Shown here: piece after piece, positions 8,013 to 16,607 of the stretch
Layout: every line of letters begins with the position of its first letter
How positions within the stretch are numbered: the stretch's first letter is position 1
Assembly (NCBI GenBank): GCA_027484165.1
Contig: JAIXWH010000089.1
Location: 1 to 40,637, forward strand
Length of the DNA stretch: 40,637 nt
Direction of reading: 5' to 3'
Origin: Chitinophagaceae bacterium
Lineage (GTDB): Bacteria; Bacteroidota; Bacteroidia; Chitinophagales; Chitinophagaceae
Translations under genes and position numbers: made by a program
Notes under the pieces: generated by a model
Told to the model about the DNA's origin: nothing
Databases searched by the model: none
What the model saw: the letters and a program-made list of their open reading frames with translations, nothing else

Positions 8013-9140
8013 ATGACAAGAATATATTTTGATAATGCCGCTACAACAACTCTTGATCCTGCAGTATTGGAGGCAATGATGCCCTATCTAACCAATAAAT
8101 TTGGCAATCCATCTTCAATTTATTCTTATGGAAGAGAAACAAGGATGTCTCTAGAGAATGCCCGTAAAACTGTTGCTAAAATTTTAAATGCTACTCCTGC
8201 AGAAATATTTTTTACAAGTGGAGGAACTGAAAGTAACAATACTGCTATTTTAACTTCGATTCGTGATTTGGGTTGTAAGCATATCATATCTTCCGAAATT
8301 GAACATCATGCAGTGACTCATACAGTTGAGCATTACTGCAAACAGGGTATGGTTACAGCTAGCTATGTGAGTTTTTTGGATGATGGACATGTTGATTTGA
8401 ATCATCTTGAAGAATTACTCTCAAATTCAAATCAAAAAACTTTGGTTTCATTGATGCATGCCAACAATGAAATTGGAAACATACTTGATATCAAAAAAGT
8501 AGGAGAGCTTTGCAAAAAGTATAATGCCATTTTTCACAGCGATACTGTTCAAACGGTTGGGCATTTTCCTTTTGATTTAAAAGATATTTATGTTCATTTT
8601 ATAACAGGAGCAGCTCACAAGTTTCATGGTCCAAAAGGAGTGGGTTTATTGTATATCAATAATGAAATCAAGGTAAATCCATTTGTTTTCGGTGGGGGAC
8701 AAGAGAGAAATATGAGAGCAGGTACTGAAAATATTTATGGTATCGTTGGTTTTGCAAAAGCGCTGGAGTTGGCTACAGAAAATTATGAGCAAGACAGCGC
8801 CTATATAAAAGAGCTGAAACAATACATGTGTGATGAGTTGAGTAAAACCACTGCTGGAATTTCATTTAATGGAGATGTTCATGGAAATTGTTTGTATACT
8901 GTTGTGAGTGTGAGTTTTCCTAAAACAGAAAAGTCGGAAATGCTGCTATTTAATTTAGATATCAATCATATTTGTGCAAGCGGTGGCAGTGCATGCTCTT
9001 CTGGTGCCAATGCAGGAAGTCATGTAATCAATGCGATTAGCAAAGATAAAAACCGTGTAACCGTTAGGTTTAGTTTTTCAAAAAATAATACTAAATCGGA
9101 AATAGATTTAGTAATCCAGAAAATAAAGGAAATCCTCTAA
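8013..9140 (+). CDS. Cysteine desulfurase, IscS/NifS-like
   Basis: A 375-residue fold-type I PLP enzyme that takes sulfur from cysteine for Fe-S clusters and thio-modification of tRNA. Visible features are the opening YFDNAATT, the cofactor-contacting SGGTESNN, the Schiff-base Lys203 in GAAHKFHGPKG, and the active-site Cys328 in a GSACSSGANAGSHV loop. The long loop carrying that Cys is typical of group I (IscS-like) enzymes. No iscU, iscA or hscB is adjacent; hscA lies about 22 kb away. It follows glmM closely. Its stop overlaps the stop of the convergent tryptophan dioxygenase gene. A NifS-type role is the alternative. Confidence 0.9.
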   Translation: MTRIYFDNAATTTLDPAVLEAMMPYLTNKFGNPSSIYSYGRETRMSLENARKTVAKILNATPAEIFFTSGGTESNNTAILTSIRDLGCKHIISSEIEHHAVTHTVEHYCKQGMVTASYVSFLDDGHVDLNHLEELLSNSNQKTLVSLMHANNEIGNILDIKKVGELCKKYNAIFHSDTVQTVGHFPFDLKDIYVHFITGAAHKFHGPKGVGLLYINNEIKVNPFVFGGGQERNMRAGTENIYGIVGFAKALELATENYEQDSAYIKELKQYMCDELSKTTAGISFNGDVHGNCLYTVVSVSFPKTEKSEMLLFNLDINHICASGGSACSSGANAGSHVINAISKDKNRVTVRFSFSKNNTKSEIDLVIQKIKEIL

Positions 9141-10159
9141 AACTGATAACCCAACACATCAGTTAATGATGTAGGCAAATTGGGAAGTTTTCTCCTGTCA
9201 ATTAAAAAGCTATTGAGTTGTGATATTTCTTTGAAAATGTAATGTTTGTCCATAGCGCCTTGTAAGTATCCGGCACCGCTACTTCCTCCTGTTCCAATTC
9301 TGCTTCCAATCATTCTTCTTACCATATTAATATGTCTGTAACGCCAGTTTCCCATCTGATTGTCTATTTCCAACAAGGTATCTAATAATTCGAAAGGAAC
9401 TTCCAACAAAGGATATCCTCTGTAAAGCATGAGGAATAAAGCAGAACGACAAGCAGCAGCACTTAAATTTCTTTCAGTGGAATCTGTATAAAATAATTGC
9501 TTGAATATTTCACTGTTTGCTTTTTCAGAATCGGCTAAAGTGGAATTGTAAATATTCTCGTATTGGTTAAAGAATGGATGTTGAACAGTTGAGTTATCCC
9601 AGAATTTAGATTCACTTAAAAAGGGCATGCGCTCCAACCACTTATTTATAAGTTGAAGAAGTGAAGTCTCATTTTCTGCATCTTTTATAGTTTTAATGTC
9701 ATTTTCATTCAATTGAGAAGTGTAATAATTCTGACCATGTCTATTCTCAAATTTTAATCCCAATTTCGCCTCAATCATTTTAAATTGCCAGCTCTGAAAA
9801 CCGGAAGCAGGCCTTAATAAATCTCTAAAATCTAAGAAATCCATAGGGGTCATGGTTTCCAAGATATCGACTTGTTGTACAAGCACTTTTAAAATTGTTA
9901 CAACACGTTGCAAACGATGAACAACAGTTTGCAATTCATTTTTATTATCGTTTACTATTGGTTTTTTTAGAATGGAAATTGCTGATTCCAATTCAAATAA
10001 AATCTGTTTGAACCAAAGTTCATATGCCTGATGAATGATAATAAAAAGCATTTCGTCATGCGCAGGAGTTTTACCTACTTTAAAACTTTCAGGTTCTTGT
10101 GAGTTGATGATTTTGTCAAGCTGAAGATATTCTCCGTAGTAAACAGATTTTTGATCCAT
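9137..10159 (-). CDS. kynA: Tryptophan 2,3-dioxygenase family protein
   Basis: A 340-residue, mostly helical haem dioxygenase that opens the indole ring of L-tryptophan to N-formylkynurenine. Key segments are HDEMLFIIIHQAYELWFKQ with distal-pocket His43, FRDLLRPASGFQSWQF, WRYRHINMVRRMIG with the proximal haem ligand His276, and GTGGSSGAGYL, which contacts the substrate carboxyl group in characterised enzymes. All residues expected for catalysis appear present. No other kynurenine gene is in the window. A TAAGTTTG box lies 14 bases upstream. The gene overlaps the cysteine desulfurase stop by four bases. Its upstream spacer carries the composite repeat described separately. Confidence 0.9.
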   Translation of the reverse strand: MDQKSVYYGEYLQLDKIINSQEPESFKVGKTPAHDEMLFIIIHQAYELWFKQILFELESAISILKKPIVNDNKNELQTVVHRLQRVVTILKVLVQQVDILETMTPMDFLDFRDLLRPASGFQSWQFKMIEAKLGLKFENRHGQNYYTSQLNENDIKTIKDAENETSLLQLINKWLERMPFLSESKFWDNSTVQHPFFNQYENIYNSTLADSEKANSEIFKQLFYTDSTERNLSAAACRSALFLMLYRGYPLLEVPFELLDTLLEIDNQMGNWRYRHINMVRRMIGSRIGTGGSSGAGYLQGAMDKHYIFKEISQLNSFLIDRRKLPNLPTSLTDVLGYQF

Positions 10160-10173
10160 CTTTATTTTTTTTA

Positions 10174-10181
10174 CAAACTTA
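10174..10181 (-). promoter_or_regulatory. -7 element (TAAGTTTG) for kynA
   Basis: An exact TAnnTTTG match on the minus strand, 14 bases before the kynA ATG. The expected -33 position falls inside the TTGATTGG tandem repeat and shows no minus-strand TTG. Confidence 0.4.
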
Positions 10182-10190
10182 GGTATTTAG

Positions 10191-10348
10191 TTGATTGGTT
10201 GATTGGTTGATTGGTTTTTAAAAACTTTGCGAAACTTTGTGACTTTGTGTCTTTGCGGCAATAAACAAGTAGAGCGATAAAGCTATAATTGCGAAGCAAC
10301 TTAAACCTCTTGAACCTCCGAAACTTTTGAAACCTTCCAAACCTTGGT
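10191..10348. repeat. Composite short-period repeat, copy A
   Basis: Three parts lie in 158 bases. Three exact tandem copies of TTGATTGG occupy 10191-10214. A degenerate ACTTTG array follows (units at 10224, 10234, 10242 and 10250). Then five AACCT/AACTT cores occur with an exact 9-base period at 10304, 10313, 10322, 10331 and 10340. The last array ends five bases before the minus-strand stop codon at 10353. A similar composite occurs, inverted, at 17957-18090. It does not look coding. I do not recognise a named family. Confidence 0.7.
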
Positions 10349-10352
10349 AATC

Positions 10353-12383
10353 CTATCTAATCAAAACCGTTGTTCCTTTTCTCTCCACAGGCTTCTTTTT
10401 TTCTAAATCATAATAGGATAACATCCAAACATAAGTGCCGATATCGAGCGCCTTTCCCTTAAATTTTCCATCCCACTTCTTAAGCCAGTTTTCTGTGTAA
10501 AAAACACGCTCTCCAAAACGGTTATAAACACTGAATTTTAAATTGTTTGTTTTATACGCATTAAGGGGGTATAGATAATCATTGATTCCATCGTTGTTTG
10601 GGGTAAATGCAGAGGGAACATCTATGTAGCAGTTCCAAACTACAGTGAGTAATTTAATTGCGGTGTCACTACAGGGAACATTATTCGATACAATTAATCT
10701 TACAGGAACGTTGTAGTTAATATTAAGTGTAGTATTGTAATTTTGCCCTGGAGGATTTTGAGATAATGATGAGTTCCCATTTCCAAAATCCCAACTCCAA
10801 GAAGATAAGATTCCTACACTTGTATCTTTAAATAGTACAATATCATCTGGGCAAATAAATTCATCAGAAATAAAACCTGCTTTGATGTAATTATTCAAAT
10901 TGATTTGTTTTGATAGGGTATCATAACAAACACCATTATTTACAATAAGCTGTACATTTTTTATTCCAAACAAACTATATGAAACACTTCCAGACTGTGA
11001 ACTTATAGGTGGTTGATTTTGAAAATTCCATAACCAACTATTTACGCCATTGAGTCCATTGTGATTAAAATTTATTATGTCCGATTTGCATCCAAAGTTG
11101 ATGTTGTAAGTAAAATCGGCATTAACGGTATCGGATATACTAAAATTTAAAAATTGTCCGGGTGTACATTCCTGATTACATTCATCAATTAATGTATTGG
11201 TATCATTTCCTCTTACCAGAGTAATTCTGAAATTACCCGATCTTTGCAAAGGAGCAGATAAATCTACATATACTTTAAAGGTTTCTCCGCTTGTACAGTT
11301 CCCTCTTGCTCCTGTAATGTTTACAGGATAAGGACCAGAGATGATAAAGTCACTTCCATCTGATGCAATTGAGTTACACTTGATTGGTTTCTTAAACACA
11401 AGCTCAAGTGTTTTAGGTGTACATAATGGTTTAGTGACGCTATCCATCAAGGTGGGTAAAATTGTGTAAACGGTTAAAGGAATACTTTCTCCTGGTGGAA
11501 CGTCTCTGTCGCAATCGTCTAATAAAGTATTTCCATCAATGCTTCCATTTTGAATAGTTAAGGTATAATTACCCGGTGGAATGGGATTGCTTAAAGTTAA
11601 AATGATAGAGTCGGTATCAAAACTTCCCGAACATCCAACTCCAACTGCTGAGATAACTCGTGTAAGACTAGTGCTTAATATAAATTCATCTCCATTTGAT
11701 TGTATGGAGTTGCATTTCATTTTTTTATTCAATTTCACAGCTATTGTTGTTCCATCGCAAATGGCTTTTGCAGAATCAAGATTAGGTAATTTTGGATCGG
11801 TGATGCTGCCAGTTCCTCCACCAAACGATAATGAATAGCCGCTTTGACTATTTGTGAAATGACTCACCAGCAATAAATATTCATGCCCCTGAATGATATT
11901 AGGCATTGAGCTGAATAAGGGTACTCCAGGGCCTTCGCATAATACTAATGAATTTCCTGACGGTCCGGCGCCAGTTACTCCGGGCTCGCCACTCCAGTTG
12001 CATGCAACAAACATATTGATGTCACTGTATACATTATTTACATTTCTTCCTGTTATATCAAATAGTTGCCAATCGTAGTCGTCGTTCAAATCATTAGGTG
12101 TAATTTGAAATCCAAGTGTGCCTGAAATCCAGCAGGTAAAACGATACCAATAAGGATTTTTATCTGTAAAGTTTACATTTGGGCTGGTGCATCTTGATAC
12201 CACATTGGTATTACCACAAATGTTCACAGAACTTTGAAAAAAAGAAGTCGTTCCACAAATGGGAAATGCCGTTGGTGCGGTTTGTCCTAGAGTTGTACAA
12301 GGTTGTGCTCTAACTTTATTAGATAAAGTCTGAACTAAAATGACAGTAAATATCAAATAAAATATGTTTTTGATTTTAATCAT
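10353..12383 (-). CDS. Secreted T9SS cargo with PKD domains and a gliding-motility-type C-terminal sorting domain
   Basis: A 676-residue exported protein. A signal peptide covers about residues 1-26 (ending near KVRAQ). An N-terminal beta-rich, Cys-containing region (about 27-190) follows. Two related Ig-like repeats each hold a KCNSI motif, near residues 223 and 335. Two PKD-like domains carry WLWNFQN and WSWDFGNGN. A C-terminal domain of about 85 residues begins at VPSAFTPNNDGINDYL and contains VYNRFGERVF and WDGKFKGK. This last domain is the CHU_C/type B T9SS signal, which directs secretion across the outer membrane by PorU-type machinery. The function is probably adhesive or structural; no catalytic domain is seen. 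No promoter box was found upstream. Confidence 0.88.
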   Translation of the reverse strand: MIKIKNIFYLIFTVILVQTLSNKVRAQPCTTLGQTAPTAFPICGTTSFFQSSVNICGNTNVVSRCTSPNVNFTDKNPYWYRFTCWISGTLGFQITPNDLNDDYDWQLFDITGRNVNNVYSDINMFVACNWSGEPGVTGAGPSGNSLVLCEGPGVPLFSSMPNIIQGHEYLLLVSHFTNSQSGYSLSFGGGTGSITDPKLPNLDSAKAICDGTTIAVKLNKKMKCNSIQSNGDEFILSTSLTRVISAVGVGCSGSFDTDSIILTLSNPIPPGNYTLTIQNGSIDGNTLLDDCDRDVPPGESIPLTVYTILPTLMDSVTKPLCTPKTLELVFKKPIKCNSIASDGSDFIISGPYPVNITGARGNCTSGETFKVYVDLSAPLQRSGNFRITLVRGNDTNTLIDECNQECTPGQFLNFSISDTVNADFTYNINFGCKSDIINFNHNGLNGVNSWLWNFQNQPPISSQSGSVSYSLFGIKNVQLIVNNGVCYDTLSKQINLNNYIKAGFISDEFICPDDIVLFKDTSVGILSSWSWDFGNGNSSLSQNPPGQNYNTTLNINYNVPVRLIVSNNVPCSDTAIKLLTVVWNCYIDVPSAFTPNNDGINDYLYPLNAYKTNNLKFSVYNRFGERVFYTENWLKKWDGKFKGKALDIGTYVWMLSYYDLEKKKPVERKGTTVLIR

Positions 12384-12407
12384 ATCTATAGTCTCATTAG
12401 GTTATTT

Positions 12408-15011
12408 TTAATTGAGTTTACTTTTTATTTCCTGTAATTTTAATAAGGCTTCCACAGGAGTTAGTCTGTTGATATCAACATTTTCTAATATAGTTCTGAT
12501 TTCATTAAAAGTAACTGAATGAGAATCAAAGATGCTGAGTTGTACTTTAGAATCATTCAGACTTTTCAATTCGTCATTGATTTGCTTTCCACTTTTATTA
12601 TCCCTACTGCTTTCTAGTTTTGATAAAATTTCATTAGCTCTGTTGATTAGCAAAGGGGGCATTCCTGCCATACGTGCAACATGGATACCAAAGCTATGTG
12701 TGCTTCCTCCTTTTGCCAATTTGCGAAGAAAAACCACTTTATTACCAATTTCTTTATTGGTTATATGATAGTTTTTGATTCCTTTAAATTGATTTTCTAA
12801 TTCATTCAATTCATGATAGTGTGTAGCAAAAAGTGTTTTTGGCTTTTGCTCACATTCATGAAGATACTCTGCAATACTCCAGGCAATAGATATACCGTCA
12901 TAGGTTGAAGTTCCTCTTCCAATTTCATCTAAAATAATTAAACTTTTTGAACTTAGGTTGTTAATAATGCTTGCTGTTTCATTCATCTCTACCATAAATG
13001 TACTTTCGCCACCACTAAGGTTATCCGAAGCGCCCACTCTTGTAAATATTTTATCTGTCAATGGAATTTTAGCTGAACTTGCAGGAACAAAACTTCCCAT
13101 GTGAGCCATTAGGGTAATTAAAGCCGTCTGACGAAGGATAGCACTCTTTCCGCTCATATTAGGCCCTGTAAGAATGATGATTTGTTGATTAGTATTATCT
13201 AATTGAACGTCATTATTGATATAAGTTTCTCCTATGGGTAAATTTCTTTCAATAACAGGATGTCTGCTTTCTTTCAATTCCAATTCTTTGCCATCATGAA
13301 GTAATGGTCTTTTATAACTGAATTGTAAAGCATTGTTGGCGTAACAACACAAACAATCCAATACAGCCATAACATGACCATTAATTTGCAGTGGAGCAAT
13401 ATAATCTTGAAGTTCATTCAATAAATCCTGGAAGAGTTGTTGCTCAATTTGAATGATTTTATCTTCTGCTCCCATAATCTTTTCCTCATAAACTTTCAAT
13501 TCAGGAGTGATGTATCTCTCTGCATTAGCAAGAGTTTGTTTTCTGATCCAGGTTTCGGGAACTTTACTTTTATGTAGGTTGGTCACTTCCAGATAGTAAC
13601 CAAATACATTGTTGAAACTGATTTTAAGGGAAGAAATGCCAGTGTTTAGTGCTTCCTTCTGTTGTAACTCAATTAAATAATTTTTTCCTCCACTTGAAAT
13701 TTCTCTTAATTCATCCAGCTCTGCATGAATGCCTGCAGCAATGAGCCCACCTTTATTGGCAATAGCGGGAGGGTTTTCATTTATTTCTTTAATGATTTTA
13801 TCAAGAATGTATTGGCAGGGATTGAGTGAATCTGCCAATCTTTTCAGATATTCATTTTTAGAAGTTGCACAAATCTCCTTGATATGTAAAGCTTGTTGTA
13901 AGCCTCTTGCTACTTGTAATACTTCTCTCGGATTGATTTTCTTTAAAGGTACTTTCGCAGATAATCTTTCAATATCACCTGATTGTTTGATGTGTTGGAT
14001 GATTTTATTTCTTAATTCCACATCTGAAATCAGATATTCAACAGCTTCAAGTCTTTCGTTTATTCTTGATACATCATTCAAAGGCATCAACATCCATCTC
14101 TTCAGTAATCGAGCGCCCATAGGAGAGGAGGTATTGTTGATGGTATTAAACAGCGTGTTGGCTTGTTCATTATTAGAAATGAGTTCAAGGTTTCTGATGG
14201 TGAACTTATCCATCCACAAATGATCATCTTTGTTGATCCGTTGTAAAGAAGTAATATGCTGTAGATTCGGATGTTCTGTATCTTTCAGATAATGCAATAT
14301 GGCCCCTGAAGCAATCACGCCATTTTTTAATTCTTCAACACCAAAACCTTTCAAACTATGAGTATTGAAATGTTTTAAAAGACTTTCATGAGCATAATTG
14401 TCTGCAAAAATCCATTCATCTAATCCATAAGTGAAGAAATGATTGCCGAATGTTTCCTTGAAAAATTTGAGTTTATTTCTCTGAAAGATGACTTCAGAGG
14501 GTTGCAGGCTTTGTAGCAATTTGTCTGCATACTCCTTATCACCTTCGGCAATAAAAAACTCTCCTGTTGAAATATCTAAAAAAGAGATACCTATAATTTC
14601 ATTTTCAAAATGTAAAGCTGCAAGAAAGTTGTTTGTGTTGTGCTCAAGAAGTTTATCGTTAATAGCAACTCCAGGTGTGACTAATTCTGTAACTCCTCTT
14701 TTAACGATGCCTTTTGCGGCTTTGGGATCTTCAAGTTGATCACAAATGGCTACTCTATAGCCCGCTTTAACCAGTTTGTGCAAATAGGTATCAAGTGCAT
14801 GATGGGGAAAACCTGCCAATTCCAAAGAAGAAGCGTTGCCATTATTTCTTTTGGTAAGCGTGATGCCTAAAACGGTAGAAGTATTGATTGCGTCTTGTCC
14901 AAAAGTTTCGTAAAAATCACCCACCCTGAACAATAATATCGCATCAGGATATTTTGCCTTGATGGCATTATGTTGCTGCATTAAGGGAGTTTCGGTGGAT
15001 GCCTTCGCCAT
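12408..15011 (-). CDS. mutS: DNA mismatch repair protein MutS
   Basis: An 867-residue protein of the usual MutS1 length and order. The N-terminal mismatch-reading domain has Phe33-Tyr-Glu35 (the F-x-E motif that stacks on the mispair). Connector, core and clamp domains follow, then the ABC-type ATPase: Walker A GPNMSGKS near residues 616-623, signature LSGGEST, Walker B LIILDEIGRGTS, and the switch His in ATHYHEL. It recognises base mismatches and small loops and recruits MutL. I chose the ATG at 15011 (MAKASTETPLMQQ); the upstream GTG at 15122 would add 37 residues that run through a promoter-like box at 15018-15025. It stands alone; mutL is not in the window. Confidence 0.96.
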   Translation of the reverse strand: MAKASTETPLMQQHNAIKAKYPDAILLFRVGDFYETFGQDAINTSTVLGITLTKRNNGNASSLELAGFPHHALDTYLHKLVKAGYRVAICDQLEDPKAAKGIVKRGVTELVTPGVAINDKLLEHNTNNFLAALHFENEIIGISFLDISTGEFFIAEGDKEYADKLLQSLQPSEVIFQRNKLKFFKETFGNHFFTYGLDEWIFADNYAHESLLKHFNTHSLKGFGVEELKNGVIASGAILHYLKDTEHPNLQHITSLQRINKDDHLWMDKFTIRNLELISNNEQANTLFNTINNTSSPMGARLLKRWMLMPLNDVSRINERLEAVEYLISDVELRNKIIQHIKQSGDIERLSAKVPLKKINPREVLQVARGLQQALHIKEICATSKNEYLKRLADSLNPCQYILDKIIKEINENPPAIANKGGLIAAGIHAELDELREISSGGKNYLIELQQKEALNTGISSLKISFNNVFGYYLEVTNLHKSKVPETWIRKQTLANAERYITPELKVYEEKIMGAEDKIIQIEQQLFQDLLNELQDYIAPLQINGHVMAVLDCLCCYANNALQFSYKRPLLHDGKELELKESRHPVIERNLPIGETYINNDVQLDNTNQQIIILTGPNMSGKSAILRQTALITLMAHMGSFVPASSAKIPLTDKIFTRVGASDNLSGGESTFMVEMNETASIINNLSSKSLIILDEIGRGTSTYDGISIAWSIAEYLHECEQKPKTLFATHYHELNELENQFKGIKNYHITNKEIGNKVVFLRKLAKGGSTHSFGIHVARMAGMPPLLINRANEILSKLESSRDNKSGKQINDELKSLNDSKVQLSIFDSHSVTFNEIRTILENVDINRLTPVEALLKLQEIKSKLN

Positions 15012-15017
15012 AGTTGA

Positions 15018-15025
15018 CAAATTTA
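15018..15025 (-). promoter_or_regulatory. Candidate -7 element (TAAATTTG) for mutS
   Basis: An exact TAnnTTTG match on the minus strand, six bases before the mutS ATG. The 5' untranslated region would be nearly absent. It also argues against the longer GTG start. Confidence 0.35.
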
Positions 15026-15172
15026 ATACATTAAGCACGATTTTCTTTATCCAAATGTGTTTCAATTTGGTTGCGTCTAAAATGATAATAGTCAAGTGAT
15101 TTTCCAATGGTATTATTAACACTTTATTACCATTACTAATTAATATTCAAAAAACAATAAAGATTGTACCCT

Positions 15173-15180
15173 TATCTTTG
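15173..15180 (+). promoter_or_regulatory. -7 element (TATCTTTG) for the LolA-like gene
   Basis: An exact consensus match, 31 bases before the ATG at 15212 and downstream of an in-frame TTG at 15164, which therefore cannot be the start of this transcript. Confidence 0.55.
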
Positions 15181-15211
15181 CGAAGTAATTTTAAAACTAA
15201 AAATTTTAATA

Positions 15212-15874
15212 ATGAAGTCATTGTTTTTGGGTTTAATTGGTTCTCTATTTTTTTCGCTTTCTGCTTCGGCACAGGTGCCAAAAGGGATGGGTAAAAGCGA
15301 TGCGGATGCTAAAAAAATATTGGATGCAACTAGTGCTAAGTTTAAAGGGTATAAATCAGTGACAGCTAAATTTGTTTTGAAAATTGAAAATGCTTCTGGA
15401 AAATCAATTGGTACCAAATCTGGTTCAGTATTCATGAAGGCAACCAAGTATCGTATTTCAATGCCTGGCCAGGAAATGTTTTCCGACGGGTCAACTACAT
15501 GGTCATATGAAAAGTCTTCCAATGAAGTGACCATTAACAAAATAGATCCAGCCTCAAACTCTATTACTCCTCAGAAGTTATTTACCAATTTTTACGATAA
15601 AGATTTCTTATACAAGTTAAATGGCAAAGTAAAAGTGGGAGGGAATGATATGCTGGAAATTGAGTTAACTCCTGTAGATAAGAGCAAGCCTTTTCATAAA
15701 GTTTTATTGTATATAAGCAACTCAACTATTTATTCAACAAAGGTTTATGAAAAAACGGGAAATAGATATACTTATAGCGTTAGCAACATGAATACCACCT
15801 CAGTTGTTCCTGATAATATCTTTGTTTTTGATGCTAAAAAGTATCCAGGTGTGGAAGTGGTTGATTTGAGATAA
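15212..15874 (+). CDS. LolA-like outer-membrane lipoprotein carrier family protein
   Basis: A 220-residue exported protein. A signal peptide (MKSLFLGLIGSLFF, cleavage likely after SASA) is followed by a LolA-type half-barrel. Evidence for the fold is the pattern KFKGYKSVTAKFVLKIE, GSVFMKATKYRISMPGQEMFSDG and TTWSYEKSSNEV, where W-x-Y is a recurring LolA-family position. LolA shuttles lipoproteins across the periplasm in Proteobacteria; the Bacteroidota paralogues vary and some may have other lipid-binding roles. The ATG at 15212 gives a proper signal peptide, and the TATCTTTG box lies upstream of it. It is divergent from mutS and convergent with ubiX, 16 bases away. No lolB or lolCDE is nearby. 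Confidence 0.8.
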   Translation: MKSLFLGLIGSLFFSLSASAQVPKGMGKSDADAKKILDATSAKFKGYKSVTAKFVLKIENASGKSIGTKSGSVFMKATKYRISMPGQEMFSDGSTTWSYEKSSNEVTINKIDPASNSITPQKLFTNFYDKDFLYKLNGKVKVGGNDMLEIELTPVDKSKPFHKVLLYISNSTIYSTKVYEKTGNRYTYSVSNMNTTSVVPDNIFVFDAKKYPGVEVVDLR

Positions 15875-15890
15875 GTCAAAATTCTAAAAC

Positions 15891-16448
15891 TTATTTACCC
15901 CATCTGTAACTGTCTTGCTTTAATCCTGCCAAGTCAATTACTCGGTCTACTACTGTAGCTGCAACTTCTTCGATAGTTTTAGGATTACTGTAAAATGAAG
16001 GAGTAGCAGGACATATAATTCCTCCGGCCAAAGTGATGGCTTCCATGTTTCTGATATGGATTAGGTTGTAGGGGGTATCTCTTGCAACGCAGATTAATTG
16101 TCGCCTTTCTTTTAAGATTACATCCGCTGCTCTTGTAATTAAATCGTTCGAAATTCCATTTGCAATTCTACCTAAGGTGCCCATACTACAAGGTATGATA
16201 ATCATTGTGTTATACATTCCAGAGCCTGATGCAAATGGAGCATTAAAATCTTGTTGTTCAAAATATTTTACAGGCAAGCTTTTGTAGCTTTCGTCTTCTA
16301 ATTCGGTATGCCATACCTCCTTTGCGTTGGTGGTCATAAGTAAGGAAAGTTCCTCTATCTGATCAGTTAGTTTCGTCAATTTATCCAAAAGTACTTTGGC
16401 GTAAATCGAACCACTCGCACCTGTAACTGCTACCACTATTTTTTGCAT
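15891..16448 (-). CDS. ubiX: UbiX-family flavin prenyltransferase
   Basis: A 185-residue flavoprotein. It prenylates FMN with dimethylallyl phosphate to make the cofactor used by UbiD-type decarboxylases. The FMN-binding N-terminus is VVAVTGASGSIYAKVLL. Family motifs are PCSMGTLGRIANGISNDLITRAADV and LKERRQLICVARDTPYNLIHIRNM. The last includes the Arg/Tyr residues associated with prenyl-phosphate binding in characterised UbiX. The length matches the family. No ubiD partner is visible in the window. It is convergent with the LolA-like gene. A TAATTTTG box lies 37 bases upstream. Related phosphopantothenoylcysteine decarboxylases are unlikely given the motif set. Confidence 0.9.
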   Translation of the reverse strand: MQKIVVAVTGASGSIYAKVLLDKLTKLTDQIEELSLLMTTNAKEVWHTELEDESYKSLPVKYFEQQDFNAPFASGSGMYNTMIIIPCSMGTLGRIANGISNDLITRAADVILKERRQLICVARDTPYNLIHIRNMEAITLAGGIICPATPSFYSNPKTIEEVAATVVDRVIDLAGLKQDSYRWGK

Positions 16449-16485
16449 GGGTATATATTTGATATAAAAAACTGTATGATTGAAA

Positions 16486-16493
16486 CAAAATTA
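16486..16493 (-). promoter_or_regulatory. -7 element (TAATTTTG) for ubiX
   Basis: An exact TAnnTTTG match on the minus strand, 37 bases before the ubiX start codon. Confidence 0.4.
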
Positions 16494-16607
16494 AACCTAA
16501 AAGGTTGAAAACTTAAATGTTTAAGGGTTTAAAAGATATATCAATTGAATGAACAATTTCTCGAATCAACTAATTGTCAAATCTCCAAATTGTATTTAAT
16601 TTCACTC

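Noticed and set aside
10191-10214. Three tandem TTGATTGG units as a CRISPR-like array
   Set aside because: The units are 8 bases with no spacers, and no cas genes are present.
13729-14223. A 164-codon open frame antisense to mutS
   Set aside because: It lies wholly inside the conserved MutS core, has no family motif, signal or promoter box of its own, and its composition mirrors the reverse of mutS codons.
15172-15540. A 122-codon open frame antisense to the LolA-like gene
   Set aside because: Fully overlaps a gene with a clear signal peptide and promoter. No recognisable motif.
16494-16530. AACCT/AGGTT words upstream of the APC permease as a third composite repeat
   Set aside because: Only one or two cores occur, the 9-base period is absent, and there is no TTGATTGG unit.
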